Shown: positions 26,248-35,013, counted from the first letter of the stretch. The stretch: 64,000 nucleotides of DNA from Halorubrum aquaticum (GCF_900113615.1 NZ_FOPZ01000007.1:62001-126000); one strand, 5' to 3'. Notes: generated by a model not told the origin, from the sequence alone. A program made the numbers and translations.

Positions 26248-26961
26248 ATGGTGTATGAAGCGGTCTGTTTCGATCTCGACGACACGCTGTATCCGTATCC
26301 GGCGTGTAACGAGGCGGGCAAGCGGGCGGCGCTGTCGGCGTTCCGCGAGCGCGGATACGAACTCGACCGTTCGGCGTTCGACGACCTCTACGCGACCGCC
26401 CGGCGGGACGTGAAACGCGAAACGAGCGGCACCGCGGCCTCACACGAGCGGTTCATCTACTTCAAGCGGGCGCTCCGACTCCACGCGGACGTTCACGACG
26501 CCGCCGACGCCCACGCGATCGGCGAGGCGTACTGGGACGGGTACCTCACGGAGATGACACCGTACGACGGCGTCACGACCACGCTGGACGCGATCCGGGA
26601 CGCCGGCGTCGCGGTCGGCGTCGTGACGAACCTCACGACCCGCGTTCAGCTACGAAAGCTCGCACGGCTCGGGATCGACGACCGGGTGGACCGGCTCGTC
26701 ACTTCGGAGGAGGTCGGCCGCGAGAAGCCGAGTGCGCTCCCGTTCACGACCGCGCTCGCCGGCTTCGACTGCCGCCCGAGCGAGGTGCTCATGGTCGGAG
26801 ACAACGTCGTTACTGACGTCGAGGGCGGCAACGCCGTCGGCATGGACACCGTGCTGTTCGACCCTCGCGGGGAGGCCCCGCCGGCCGACGAACTGTCCGC
26901 GGGGAGACAGCCGGATCGCCGGATCAAGTCGCTCCCGGCGCTCACGGAGGTGGCGACGTGA
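26248..26961 (+). CDS. HAD-family hydrolase, probable ribulose-1,5-bisphosphate phosphatase
   Basis: HAD phosphatase of 237 residues with nucleophile motif [10 protein letters not shown] (D9, D11), [16 protein letters not shown] lysine and [13 protein letters not shown]. It is first in a block with a class II aldolase, R15P isomerase and a PfkB kinase. This set matches the haloarchaeal non-carboxylating pentose bisphosphate pathway, in which a HAD enzyme removes the 5-phosphate of RuBP to give ribulose 1-phosphate. The specific role is inferred from context. A CTTAAG element about 27 bp upstream fits a leaderless start. Confidence 0.75.
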   Translation: MVYEAVCFDLDDTLYPYPACNEAGKRAALSAFRERGYELDRSAFDDLYATARRDVKRETSGTAASHERFIYFKRALRLHADVHDAADAHAIGEAYWDGYLTEMTPYDGVTTTLDAIRDAGVAVGVVTNLTTRVQLRKLARLGIDDRVDRLVTSEEVGREKPSALPFTTALAGFDCRPSEVLMVGDNVVTDVEGGNAVGMDTVLFDPRGEAPPADELSAGRQPDRRIKSLPALTEVAT

Positions 26962-27638
26962 CCGACGGAAGCGACGTGAGCGACGGCGACCCGGCGCGTC
27001 TCCGGGCGGCCCGCGAGACGGTCGCGGAGTACGCGTCGGCGCTGTCGGATCTGACGCCGGGACGGACCGGGAACCTGAGCGTTCGCGACGGCGACGCCTT
27101 CGCCGTCACGCCCACCGGCGTGGCGTACGACGCCTTCGACGCGGCGGACGTGCCGGTCGTGGGTCTCGACGGCGAGCGTCTGGCGGGCCGGATGGCTCCC
27201 TCGAGCGAGGTACCGATGCACACGGGGATCTACGAGCACGCGCGACCCGGCGCGATCGTCCACACCCACTCGCCGTGGGCGACGACGATGGCGACGCTCG
27301 GGCTGTCGCTCCCGCCGGTCCACTACATGATCGTCGCGGTGGGTCGGGAGGTTCCGTTGGCCGATTACGCGCCGTACGGGACCGAGGAGCTCGCCGCCAA
27401 CGTCGTCGCCGCGATGGCCGACGCCGAGTCGGACGCCGCGATCCTCGCGAATCACGGGCTGGTGGTGACCGGGCCGGACCTCGAGACCGCGCTCGAGAAC
27501 GCCCACCACGTCGAGGACCTCTGTCGGCTCTACGTGCGCTCCTCGGCGATCGGGGAGCCGAACCTCCTCACGGACGACCAGCTCGCGACCGTCGAGGAGC
27601 GCTTCGAGAGCTACGGCCAGCAGCCGGAGGACGTCTAA
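26958..27638 (+). CDS. Class II aldolase, probable ribulose-1-phosphate aldolase
   Basis: Zinc aldolase of 226 residues. Metal ligands are H102 and H104 in [11 protein letters not shown] and H166 in LANHGLVV, with catalytic Glu E84 in SSEVPMHTG, as in fuculose-phosphate aldolases. It would split ribulose 1-phosphate to dihydroxyacetone phosphate and glycolaldehyde. The GTG start overlaps the HAD stop by 4 nt (GTGA), which supports joint function. Confidence 0.78.
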   Translation: MTDGSDVSDGDPARLRAARETVAEYASALSDLTPGRTGNLSVRDGDAFAVTPTGVAYDAFDAADVPVVGLDGERLAGRMAPSSEVPMHTGIYEHARPGAIVHTHSPWATTMATLGLSLPPVHYMIVAVGREVPLADYAPYGTEELAANVVAAMADAESDAAILANHGLVVTGPDLETALENAHHVEDLCRLYVRSSAIGEPNLLTDDQLATVEERFESYGQQPEDV

Positions 27639-27670
27639 GCGGAAGAGCCGGTCCGGTGGACCCAGTGGGG

Positions 27671-27678
27671 TTTATATC
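27671..27678 (+). promoter_or_regulatory. TATA box upstream of the R15P isomerase gene
   Basis: TTTATATC is centred about 28 bp before the ATG at 27703, so the isomerase and kinase genes can start from their own promoter inside the cluster. Confidence 0.55.
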
Positions 27679-27702
27679 CGTCTCGGGGGAAACGGTATCG
27701 AC

Positions 27703-28659
27703 ATGACCGATCACCGACTCGCCCCCGACGTCGAGGAGACCGCGGAGGCGATCGCGTCCATGGAGATCCGCGGCGCGGCGACGATCGCGGCGGGCGCGGC
27801 GGAGGCGCTCGCTACGCAGGCGCGCGAGATCGACGCCGACTCTCCCGAGGCGTTCCGCGCGTCGATGCGTGCGGCGGCGCGAACGCTCCGCGAGACTCGC
27901 CCGACGGCCGTCTCGCTCCCGAACGCGCTCCGATACGTCCTCCGACGGATGGACGGGCGGAGCGTCGACGCCCTCCGAGGGAGCGTGACCGACGCGGTCG
28001 AGGAGTTCGTCGCGCAGCTCGACCGCGCTCAGGAGGACCTCGGGCGCGTCGGCGCGAACCGCCTCGCCGACGGCGACACGGTGATGACCCACTGTCACTC
28101 GACGGACGCGCTCGCGTGTATCGAGGCGGCCGTCGAGCAGGGCAAGGAGATCGAGGCGATAGTCAAGGAGACGCGTCCGCGCAACCAGGGCCACATCACC
28201 GCCGAACAGCTCCGTGAGGCGGGCGTTCCCGTCACGCTCATCGTCGACTCCGCGGCGCGGCGCTACCTGAACGAGGCGGACCACGTCCTCGTGGGGGCCG
28301 ACTCGATCGCCGCCGACGGCGGCGTCATCAACAAGATCGGCACCTCGGGGCTCGCGGTCAACGCCCGCGAGCGCGGCGTGCCGATCATGACCGCCGCACA
28401 GACGATCAAGCTCCATCCGGAGACGCTGACGGGCCACACCGTCGAGATCGAGACCCGCGCGGAGGACGAGGTGATCGACCGGAAGACGCGCGAGGGGATC
28501 GGCGAGATCGCCGTCGAGAACCCCGCCTTCGACGTGACGCCGCCGCGGTACATGGACGCGATCGTGACCGAGCACGGCCAGTTCCCGCCGGAGAGCATCG
28601 TGACGCTGATGCGGGAGCTGTTCGGCGAGGGGGCCGCGGAGCCGTGGGCCGAGCCATGA
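27703..28659 (+). CDS. Ribose-1,5-bisphosphate isomerase
   Basis: eIF2B-related isomerase of 318 residues that turns ribose 1,5-bisphosphate into ribulose 1,5-bisphosphate. The active-site Cys is C131 in MTHCHSTDAL and the Asp is D200 in LVGADSIAADGGVINKIGT, matching the C133/D202 pair known in the Thermococcus enzyme. The window holds no RuBisCO gene, in line with the haloarchaeal variant in which RuBP is dephosphorylated. Its stop overlaps the kinase start by 4 nt (ATGA). Confidence 0.88.
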   Translation: MTDHRLAPDVEETAEAIASMEIRGAATIAAGAAEALATQAREIDADSPEAFRASMRAAARTLRETRPTAVSLPNALRYVLRRMDGRSVDALRGSVTDAVEEFVAQLDRAQEDLGRVGANRLADGDTVMTHCHSTDALACIEAAVEQGKEIEAIVKETRPRNQGHITAEQLREAGVPVTLIVDSAARRYLNEADHVLVGADSIAADGGVINKIGTSGLAVNARERGVPIMTAAQTIKLHPETLTGHTVEIETRAEDEVIDRKTREGIGEIAVENPAFDVTPPRYMDAIVTEHGQFPPESIVTLMRELFGEGAAEPWAEP

Positions 28660-29708
28660 GCGGTGGGGACGACGGCTCACGACGGGCGACCGCCGACGGC
28701 GGCGACGAGGTCGAACCCGCCGTCGACCCGGACCTCGAGCCGGAGGCCGAGACCGGGGCGCCGAAGGTGATCTCGGCGGGTCACATCAACTGGGACGTGA
28801 CGATCCACGTCGACGAACTGCCCGAGCGCGACGGGGAGACGCGGATCGAGCGGCTCGAACAGTCCGGCGGCGGCAGCGCCGCGAACGTCGCGGTCGGCGT
28901 CGTGGGGCTCGGCGGGCAGTCGGTCGTCTTCGGGAGCGTCGGCGGGGACGAGTCGGGCGCGCTCGCCCTGCGCGAGCTCGCGAGCGCGGGCGTCGACCCG
29001 GGTCACGTGCTCGTCGACGCCGACGCGCCCACCTCTGTCACCTACGTGATCGTCGACGGGAACGGGGAGCTGTTGATGCTCGCCAACGAGGGCGCGAACG
29101 AGTCGTTCTCGGCGGGCGACCTCGACCGCGACACGCTCGCCGACGCCGACCACCTCCACTTGACGGGACAGGCACCGGAGACCGCGGCCGCGCTGGCGAC
29201 GACCGCCGCCGAGGTCGGTCCGACGCGGAGCTTCGACCCCGGTCGCCGGGTGACCGACCGCGGGTACGACGCGGCGCTCCACGCCGCGGACCTGATCTTC
29301 GTGAACGACCGCGAGGCGGACGCGCTGGCGGACGTGACCGACATCGACCCGCGCGCACCGGACGACCGCGTCGTGGCGGTCAAACACGGCGGCGACGGTG
29401 CGACCGTCCACACCCCTCACGGCGACGTCTCGCATCCGGGCTTCGACGTGGATGCGGTCGACACCGCCGGCGCGGGCGACGCGTTCGCCGCGGGCTTTCT
29501 CGGCGCGGCGCTGAGGGAACCCGAGATCGCCGCCGACGGCTTCACCCACGACCCGCGCGAGTACCAGGTGCCGCTTCTCGTCGCCAACGCCTGCGGCGCG
29601 ATCGCGGCCGGGACCGTCACCGCCCGCGCGGACCTCTCGTGGGACCGGGTCCGGTCGATCATGGGCGAGTCGCCGGAGTCCGACCTGTTGATCGAGATCC
29701 GCGCGTAG
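28656..29708 (+). CDS. PfkB-family kinase, probable ATP-dependent ribose-1-phosphate kinase
   Basis: Ribokinase-fold sugar kinase of 350 residues. The N-terminal Gly motif is GGGSAANVAVGVVGLGG and the C-terminal signature is DTAGAGDAFAAGFLGA with catalytic base D275. A 35-residue acidic extension precedes the fold. It overlaps the R15P isomerase gene, which predicts that it supplies that enzyme by phosphorylating ribose 1-phosphate from guanosine breakdown. Other sugar substrates remain possible without an assay. Confidence 0.8.
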   Translation: MSGGDDGSRRATADGGDEVEPAVDPDLEPEAETGAPKVISAGHINWDVTIHVDELPERDGETRIERLEQSGGGSAANVAVGVVGLGGQSVVFGSVGGDESGALALRELASAGVDPGHVLVDADAPTSVTYVIVDGNGELLMLANEGANESFSAGDLDRDTLADADHLHLTGQAPETAAALATTAAEVGPTRSFDPGRRVTDRGYDAALHAADLIFVNDREADALADVTDIDPRAPDDRVVAVKHGGDGATVHTPHGDVSHPGFDVDAVDTAGAGDAFAAGFLGAALREPEIAADGFTHDPREYQVPLLVANACGAIAAGTVTARADLSWDRVRSIMGESPESDLLIEIRA

Positions 29709-29746
29709 TCCGGGTGCGGGGTGCGGAAGGCGACTCCGGGCGCTTT

Positions 29747-30052
29747 CTACTCCCCCGAGCCGGCCCCGCCGGTCGCCTCGATCCGATCCTCGTACTTCTC
29801 GAGTGCGACCTCGAGCGCCTCTCCGGCGTCGACGTCGGCCGCCTCGGCGACCGCGAGCAGCGCGAAGAGGCAGTCGCCGACCTCGTCGGTGGCGACCGCG
29901 GCGGATTCGGGGCTCGACCCGTAGTCGGTCGAGGTCGTCACCTCCTTCGCGACCTCGCCGACCTCGCTCTCGAGGTCGAGCACGCGGTACGCGAGGTCGG
30001 CCTCCAGTCCGTGCTCGTCGACGAACGCCGAAACGCGGTCCTGCTCCTCCAT
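29747..30052 (-). CDS. MazG-like nucleotide pyrophosphohydrolase
   Basis: Short all-alpha NTP pyrophosphatase (101 residues). Metal-binding acidic helices are visible as LESEVGEVAKEV and ATDEVGDCLFALL (ExxE and ExxD pattern). Such enzymes remove abnormal or excess NTPs. The ATG at 30052 gives MEEQDRVSAF; upstream in-frame sequence is basic and does not look native. It is convergent with the kinase gene and divergent from npdG. Confidence 0.78.
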   Translation of the reverse strand: MEEQDRVSAFVDEHGLEADLAYRVLDLESEVGEVAKEVTTSTDYGSSPESAAVATDEVGDCLFALLAVAEAADVDAGEALEVALEKYEDRIEATGGAGSGE

Positions 30053-30183
30053 GGCGGCCGGATCGGCCGGGGGGCGTATAGGCGCACCGGACGTAGCCGG
30101 CCGGCAGTCGGACGACGACCTCCGCCGGTGGCGAGGACGGCCGGTCACGCAACCCCTAAGGTCGTAACGCGCCCACGGATCCC

Positions 30184-30852
30184 ATGGACATCGCGATACT
30201 CGGCGGCACCGGCGACATCGGGGAGGGGCTCGCGCTCCGCCTCGCCGCCGACACGTCCCACGAGGTCCTGATCGGCTCGCGGGACGCCGGGAAGGCCGAG
30301 ACGAAAGCCGCGGAGTACACGACCGAACTCGACAGCCGCGGGCTCGACCGCCAGGTGGCGGGCTTCGAGAACGTCGCTGCCACGGAACGGGCCGACGTGG
30401 TCGTGCTCGCGGTCCCGCCGTACCACGTCGGCGACACCGTCGAGGCGGTCGCCGACGCCCTCGACGACGGCGACGTTCTGGTCTCGCCGGCGACCGGGAT
30501 GAAACGCGACGACGACGGCTTCCACTACCACAAGCCCGGCGCGGGCTCGGTCACCCGGATCGCGGCGGACGCGGCTCCGGACGAGGTCGCGGTGGTCGGC
30601 GCGTTCCACAACCTCGCGGCCGCGCGCCTCGCGAACCTCGACGCGGATCTGGGGATCGACACGCTCGTGATCGGCGACGACGAGGACGCGAAGGGGATCG
30701 TCGCCGACATCGCCGAGGGGATCGAGGGGCTCCGCGCGCTCGACGCGGGCGGACTGGCGAACGCCCCCGAGATCGAGGGGCTCACCCCGCTTCTGATCAA
30801 CGTCGCGAGCAACAACAAGGGGCTCCACGATCTCGGGATCCGGTTCCAGTAG
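30184..30852 (+). CDS. npdG: NADPH-dependent F420 reductase
   Basis: Rossmann-fold oxidoreductase of 222 residues that moves hydride between NADP(H) and coenzyme F420. The nucleotide motif is IAILGGTGDIGEGLALRLA; VLAVPPYHVGDTVEAV and the conserved VVGAFHNLAAARL support the FNO/NpdG family over other pyrroline-reductase-like proteins. Length is normal for the family. Upstream 130 bp separate it from the divergent mazG-like gene. Confidence 0.85.
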   Translation: MDIAILGGTGDIGEGLALRLAADTSHEVLIGSRDAGKAETKAAEYTTELDSRGLDRQVAGFENVAATERADVVVLAVPPYHVGDTVEAVADALDDGDVLVSPATGMKRDDDGFHYHKPGAGSVTRIAADAAPDEVAVVGAFHNLAAARLANLDADLGIDTLVIGDDEDAKGIVADIAEGIEGLRALDAGGLANAPEIEGLTPLLINVASNNKGLHDLGIRFQ

Positions 30853-30920
30853 GTCGGCGGTCGGTCGTAGATCGTTGTCGGCATGGAGATAACCACCAAA
30901 GCCCCACCCGACCGCACAGC

Positions 30921-31013
30921 ACCGCACCTCACGCCTCCCCAGCCTCGCGGCTCGTGCTCTCCGAGCACTCGCCGCGTCCCTCGCACGGGCTCCTCGCGCC
31001 CTGTCGGGCGCTC
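30921..31013. repeat. Intergenic hairpin element, copy A
   Basis: Left end CCGCACCTCAC and right end CCCTGTCGGGCGCTC match the element at 60151-60281 (11/11 and 14/15 bases). Between the ends lies one perfect hairpin, GTGCTC-TCC-GAGCAC (30954-30968), with a 3-nt loop. The element may extend left to about 30890. Confidence 0.7.
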
Positions 31014-31042
31014 GGCGGCGCGCGCCACCATCGCAATGACAC

Positions 31043-31087
31043 GTATGGCGAATCGTGGTATGGCGAATCGTGGTATGGCGAAGCGTG
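31043..31087 (+). repeat. Three tandem 15-bp units
   Basis: GTATGGCGAATCGTG occurs at 31043-31057 and 31058-31072 without change, and at 31073-31087 with one substitution (GAAG for GAAT). The repeats adjoin the hairpin element. Confidence 0.85.
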
Positions 31088-31181
31088 TGACCGTCTCGAG
31101 ACGCGCCCCGGGTTCCGTCCGTCGTCCTCCCGTCCCGCCGTTCCGTTAGGCCTTTGCGCGGCGGTCCCCTCCCTTCAGTGG

Positions 31182-32024
31182 ATGGAGTACCTGGAGCGCC
31201 GGGTCGCGCTGGTCGAGGACCGTATCGAGGAGGTCATCGACCGCGTCGAGCCCGACGAGCTGTCCGACGAGCTCGCTCACGTCGTGCTCGCGGGCGGCAA
31301 GCGCGTCCGTCCGGCGGTGACGATCCTCGCCTGCGAGGCGTTCGACGGCGACCCCGACGACGCGGTCGACTTCGCGGCCGGCATCGAGTTCGTCCACAAC
31401 GCCTCGCTCGTGATCGACGACGTCATCGACCGCTCGGAGGTCCGGCGCGGGACGCCCTCCGCGTGGGCCGAGTTCGGCTACGGACCGGCGATGATCACGA
31501 GCGACGGCCTGCTCGGCGAGGCGTTCGCGCTCTTCTCGGCCGACGACCGGGCGATGCGAACCGTCGCCGAGGCGATGGTCGAACTCGGCGAGGGAGAGGC
31601 GACGGAGCTCGCCGCCCGCCCGACCACGGAGGCCGAGTACATGGAGCTGGCCCGCCGGAAGACCGGCGCGCTGTTCCGGGCGGCCGCGGAGCTCGGCGCG
31701 GTCGCCGGCGGCGCGGAGCCCGCGGCGATCGAGTCGTTCGGCGAGTACGCCGAGCGCGTCGGCGTCGCCTTCCAGATGCGCGACGACGTGTTGGACGCCA
31801 CCGCCGACGCCGACGACCTCGGGAAGCCGACGGGTCAGGACGCCGAGATGGACCGCCCCTCGGTCGTCCAGGTGACCTCCCTCTCGCCGGAGGAGGTCGA
31901 CGAGCGGGCCAGAGAGCAGTCCGAACTCGCGCTCGCCGCGCTCGACGACGCGGACCCGCCCGAGACCGAGGCGATCGAGTACCTCCGGGACCTCGCGGAG
32001 TTCGTCGTCGTCCGCGAGCGATAG
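31182..32024 (+). CDS. Polyprenyl (geranylgeranyl-type) diphosphate synthase
   Basis: Trans-prenyltransferase of 280 residues making isoprenoid chains for archaeal lipids and carotenoids or quinones. The first Asp-rich motif is LVIDDVIDRS, the second is FQMRDDVLDATAD, and GGKRVRPAV and KTGALFRAA complete the substrate-binding set. The ATG at 31182 follows immediately on the repeat-rich spacer and gives the normal MEYLERRVALVEDRI-like N terminus. Product length is not predicted here. The carotenoid genes downstream at 47-49 kb could use its product. Confidence 0.85.
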   Translation: MEYLERRVALVEDRIEEVIDRVEPDELSDELAHVVLAGGKRVRPAVTILACEAFDGDPDDAVDFAAGIEFVHNASLVIDDVIDRSEVRRGTPSAWAEFGYGPAMITSDGLLGEAFALFSADDRAMRTVAEAMVELGEGEATELAARPTTEAEYMELARRKTGALFRAAAELGAVAGGAEPAAIESFGEYAERVGVAFQMRDDVLDATADADDLGKPTGQDAEMDRPSVVQVTSLSPEEVDERAREQSELALAALDDADPPETEAIEYLRDLAEFVVVRER

Positions 32025-32075
32025 CCTCGAGAGACGGTCGGACGTGGACATTCCACGTGTGATGTGACTTCGATG

Positions 32076-32089
32076 TATTCATACTTGTG
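32076..32089 (+). promoter_or_regulatory. TATA-region element upstream of gfcR
   Basis: TATTCATACTTGTG is centred about 25 bp before the ATG at 32107, as for a leaderless transcript. The 10-mer CATACTTGTG recurs at 32895-32904 upstream of the purine permease, where its distance to the start is different. Confidence 0.45.
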
Positions 32090-32106
32090 CGATCGCGATC
32101 ATTAAC

Positions 32107-32820
32107 ATGAACCGCGCAGAGAAGGCGGCCCTCCAGTTACAGGCGGTCGCCGTGTTGCGGACGCTGAAGGAGACGCGGACGTACGAGGAGCTGTCGACGC
32201 TCACGGGGCTGCCGGCGGGCGACCTGAACCGCTACGTGAACGGTCACGTGCTTCCCGGGGCCGACCGGGCGCGCGAGGTCGTCTCCGAAGTCGGCCGCGA
32301 CGCGCTCGCCGACGAGCTCGTCGCCCGCGTGGCGTTCGACGACGAGGGGTACGTCGACAACAGCGGCGTCGTCTTCGACCAGTCCTTCCTCGACCTGGTC
32401 GCGCCCGTCGCCGCCGAGACCTTCGAGTTCGCCTCGCCCGACGTGGTGCTCACCGCCGCGACCGACGGGATCACGCTGGGTGCGGCGATGGCCTCCTTCT
32501 TCGACGCCCGGCTTGCGTACGCCAAGAAGTCGAAGGAGACCGCGGTCGAGGAGTTCATCGAGTCGCGCCAGCGGCTCGCCTCCGGGATCGAGCTCACCTA
32601 CTACCTGCCGAAACGCGCGATCGAGGCCGGCGACACGGTGCTCGTCGTCGACGACCTGATCCGGTCGGGCGAGACCCAGGAGCTGCTCCTCGACATCGCG
32701 CTTCAGGCCGACGCCGACGTCGGCGGCGTGTTCACGCTCATCGCCGTCGGCGACGAGGGAATGCGCCGGGCCCGCGAGATAACCGACGCGCCGGTCGGCG
32801 CGCTGACGACCTTCGAGTGA
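32107..32820 (+). CDS. gfcR: GfcR-type transcriptional regulator (PyrE-like)
   Basis: DNA-binding protein of 237 residues related to PRTases. The N-terminal helix-turn-helix (about 24-60, TYEELSTLTGLPAGDLNRYV) precedes a type I phosphoribosyltransferase fold with the PRPP motif TVLVVDDLIRSGET near 178-191. The Haloferax homologue GfcR regulates sugar-catabolism genes; earlier annotations called it orotate phosphoribosyltransferase-like. Its neighbour here is a purine permease, so ligand and targets may differ. PRTase activity is doubtful. Confidence 0.75.
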   Translation: MNRAEKAALQLQAVAVLRTLKETRTYEELSTLTGLPAGDLNRYVNGHVLPGADRAREVVSEVGRDALADELVARVAFDDEGYVDNSGVVFDQSFLDLVAPVAAETFEFASPDVVLTAATDGITLGAAMASFFDARLAYAKKSKETAVEEFIESRQRLASGIELTYYLPKRAIEAGDTVLVVDDLIRSGETQELLLDIALQADADVGGVFTLIAVGDEGMRRAREITDAPVGALTTFE

Positions 32821-32894
32821 GGTGACCGCGCACGGAGGTGCGCACGTTCGACCAGTTTTTGACGGCGAGAGAACAGATCGGCCGGAATCCTATC

Positions 32895-32904
32895 CATACT
32901 TGTG
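32895..32904 (+). promoter_or_regulatory. Second CATACTTGTG site, upstream of purine permease
   Basis: The same 10-mer as in the gfcR promoter lies 64 bp before the permease start, within ATACTTGTGTAT, which has 4-bp inverted arms. A separate TATA-like CCTTATG is at about 32931. This could be a binding site for GfcR or another regulator. Confidence 0.35.
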
Positions 32905-32967
32905 TATATCTGCTGATTTCAGGTAGCAATCCTTATGTTCGACACCGGGAGTATCCACGAGTAACCA

Positions 32968-34347
32968 ATGGGGATCGCAGACACCCTGACGGCGCGGTTC
33001 GACGTCGAACAGCACGGATCGGACCTCCGAACCGAGTTGGTGGCGGGGCTCACCACCTTCCTCGCGATGTCGTACATCATCGTCGTGAACCCCGCGATCC
33101 TCTCCGAAGCGATCCGGATCGAGGGGTACGGACAGGGCGAGGTGTTCCAGATGATCGCCATCGCGACGATCCTCTCGGCGGCGATCGCGACGGCCGTGAT
33201 GGCGCTGTACGCGAACCGCCCCTTCGGGCTGGCGCCCGGCCTCGGGCTCAACGCCTTCTTCGCGTACACCGTCGTCATCGCGCTCGAGATCCCGTGGCAG
33301 ACGGCGCTTGCCGCCGTCTTCGTCGAGGGGATCCTGTTCATGCTGCTCACCGCGGTCGGCGCGCGCGAGTACGTCATCCAACTGTTTCCGGAACCGGTGA
33401 AGCGGTCGGTCGGCGCCGGTATCGGACTGTTCCTGCTGTTCATCGGCTTTCAGGAGCTCCAGCTCGTCGTCCCCGACGACGCGACGCTCGTCACGCTCGG
33501 CGGGGTGTTCGGGAACCCGTGGGCGATCCTCGGGATCCTCGGGCTCGCGTTCACCTTCGGCCTCTGGGCGCGCGGGATCACGGGCTCTATCGTGATCGGC
33601 ATCCTGACGACCACCGTCGTCGGCTGGGGACTCACGCTCGCCGGACTCTTCGAGCGTGGCGTCGTCACCCCGGAGTCGCTGCCGTCCGCCCAGTACGACA
33701 TCACGCCGCTCGCCGGCGCGTTCCTCGACGGGCTCGCGAACATCGAGCCGCTCACGTTCGCGCTGGTCGTCTTCACCTTCTTCTTCGTCGACTTCTTCGA
33801 CACCGCCGGGACGCTCATCGGCGTCTCGCAGTTCGGCGACTTCCTCGACGACGAGGGTGACCTCCCGGAGATGGACAAGCCGCTGATGGCCGACGCGGTC
33901 GGCACCACGGCCGGCGCGATGCTCGGCACCTCCACCGTGACGACGTTCATCGAGTCGTCGACCGGCGTCGAGGAGGGCGGCCGTACCGGACTCACCGCGC
34001 TCGTCGTCGCGCTCCTGTTCCTCGCGTCGCTCGCCGTGATCCCGCTGGTGGCAGCCATCCCCGCGTACGCCTCCTTCATCGCGCTCATCGTCGTCGGCGT
34101 GATGATGCTCCAGGGCCTCGTCGAGGTCGACTGGAACGACCCCGCCTGGGCCGTCTCGGCCGGGCTCACCGTCACCGTGATGCCGTTCGCCTACTCGATC
34201 GCCGACGGGCTGGCCGCCGGCATCGTCGCGTACCCGCTCATCAAGGCCGCGGTCGGCGAGTACGACGACGTCCGGCTCGGCCAGTACGTCATCGCGGCGC
34301 TGCTCGTCGTCTACTACGTGCTCCAGACGCGCGGCGTGATCCTGTAG
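32968..34347 (+). CDS. NCS2-family purine permease (AzgA-type)
   Basis: Membrane transporter of 459 residues, about 12-13 helices, likely a proton symporter for hypoxanthine, guanine or adenine. AzgA-group features are VAGLTTFLAMSYIIVVNP at the N terminus, RPFGLAPGLGLNAFFAYTV, FVDFFDTAGTLIGVSQ and ESSTGVEEGGRTGL. The start is supported by normal family length. It could import bases for salvage alongside the guanosine pathway upstream, but that link is inference. Confidence 0.85.
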   Translation: MGIADTLTARFDVEQHGSDLRTELVAGLTTFLAMSYIIVVNPAILSEAIRIEGYGQGEVFQMIAIATILSAAIATAVMALYANRPFGLAPGLGLNAFFAYTVVIALEIPWQTALAAVFVEGILFMLLTAVGAREYVIQLFPEPVKRSVGAGIGLFLLFIGFQELQLVVPDDATLVTLGGVFGNPWAILGILGLAFTFGLWARGITGSIVIGILTTTVVGWGLTLAGLFERGVVTPESLPSAQYDITPLAGAFLDGLANIEPLTFALVVFTFFFVDFFDTAGTLIGVSQFGDFLDDEGDLPEMDKPLMADAVGTTAGAMLGTSTVTTFIESSTGVEEGGRTGLTALVVALLFLASLAVIPLVAAIPAYASFIALIVVGVMMLQGLVEVDWNDPAWAVSAGLTVTVMPFAYSIADGLAAGIVAYPLIKAAVGEYDDVRLGQYVIAALLVVYYVLQTRGVIL

Positions 34348-34448
34348 CGCCCGGCCGATCGTCGCGGTCGATGACGACGGGCCGCCCGTGCGCGCCGCGT
34401 ACATCGACCGCGGAGGTTCTTTACCTCCCGAGCCCGTATTCTCGGGCG

Positions 34449-34703
34449 ATGACGGACCTGAAACTCTACGAACTGGAGGGCTGCCCGTACTGTGCGAAGG
34501 TCAAGGAGAAGCTCGCCGAACTCGACCTCGAGTACGAGTCGGTCATGGTCCCGCGCGCGCACGGCGAGCGGACCGAAGTCGAGGAGGTGAGCGGCCAGAC
34601 GGGCGTACCGGTCCTCGTCGACGAGGCGAACGGGATCGACGCGATGCCCGAGAGCGACGACATCGTCGAATATCTCGAGGAGACGTACGGCGGCGCGAGC
34701 TAG
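34449..34703 (+). CDS. Glutaredoxin-like protein
   Basis: Thioredoxin-fold redox protein of 84 residues with the CPYC active site (C12 and C15), the cis-Pro GVPVLVD loop, and the C-terminal ESDDIVEYLEE helix. It probably reduces disulfides in the cytoplasm; haloarchaea use gamma-glutamylcysteine rather than glutathione. The start is the first Met before LKLYELEG; TTCTTTACC lies about 32 bp upstream. Confidence 0.88.
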   Translation: MTDLKLYELEGCPYCAKVKEKLAELDLEYESVMVPRAHGERTEVEEVSGQTGVPVLVDEANGIDAMPESDDIVEYLEETYGGAS

Positions 34704-34770
34704 CGGGTCGACCGGCGATCGCGGCGTTTCGAAGGCCAACGTTGATACGTTCCGAGGAGAACCCACTCGC

Positions 34771-35013
34771 ATGAACCTGCCGCGCGCGCCGAAACAGCGG
34801 TGGGCGAGGGCGACGCTCGGGCTCTCGCTGCTCTTTGCGGTCGGCGCGTTCGCCTACTTCGCGCTCGACGGCGCGCCGTTTCAGGGCACCGTTCTCGCCG
34901 TCCTCATCCTCGGTGCCGGCTACTGGGAATACAAGAAGAAGCTCCAGGAGAAGCGCGTGGCGAGACAGTACGAGGCGAAAGCCGAGGAGCAGCGCCGGGA
35001 GAACGAGCGCTGA
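34771..35013 (+). CDS. Small membrane protein of unknown function
   Basis: An 80-residue protein with two hydrophobic helices (about 15-32 and 38-48) and a basic, charged C-terminal tail (YKKKLQEKRVARQYEAKAEEQ) that may form a cytoplasmic helix. It follows the glutaredoxin gene on the same strand by 67 bp. No family is recognised beyond haloarchaeal conservation that I cannot test. Confidence 0.6.
   Translation: MNLPRAPKQRWARATLGLSLLFAVGAFAYFALDGAPFQGTVLAVLILGAGYWEYKKKLQEKRVARQYEAKAEEQRRENER

Larger units (their letters stand above)
30853..31181. other. Repeat-bearing intergenic region before the prenyl synthase
   Basis: No gene is supported in these 329 bp. The region starts with AACCACCAAAGCCCC near 30891, continues with an intergenic repeat element containing a hairpin, then three 15-bp tandem units, and ends with a short spacer before ATG 31182. 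The prenyl synthase frame stays open through it but codes for low-complexity sequence. Confidence 0.65.

Noticed and set aside
31043-31087. Possible CRISPR-like repeats
   Set aside because: The units are directly tandem without spacers and only 15 bp long; no cas genes are nearby.
30954-31181. In-frame upstream extension of the prenyl synthase
   Set aside because: The frame is open through the hairpin element and the 15-bp repeats and codes for repetitive sequence; the normal protein starts at 31182.
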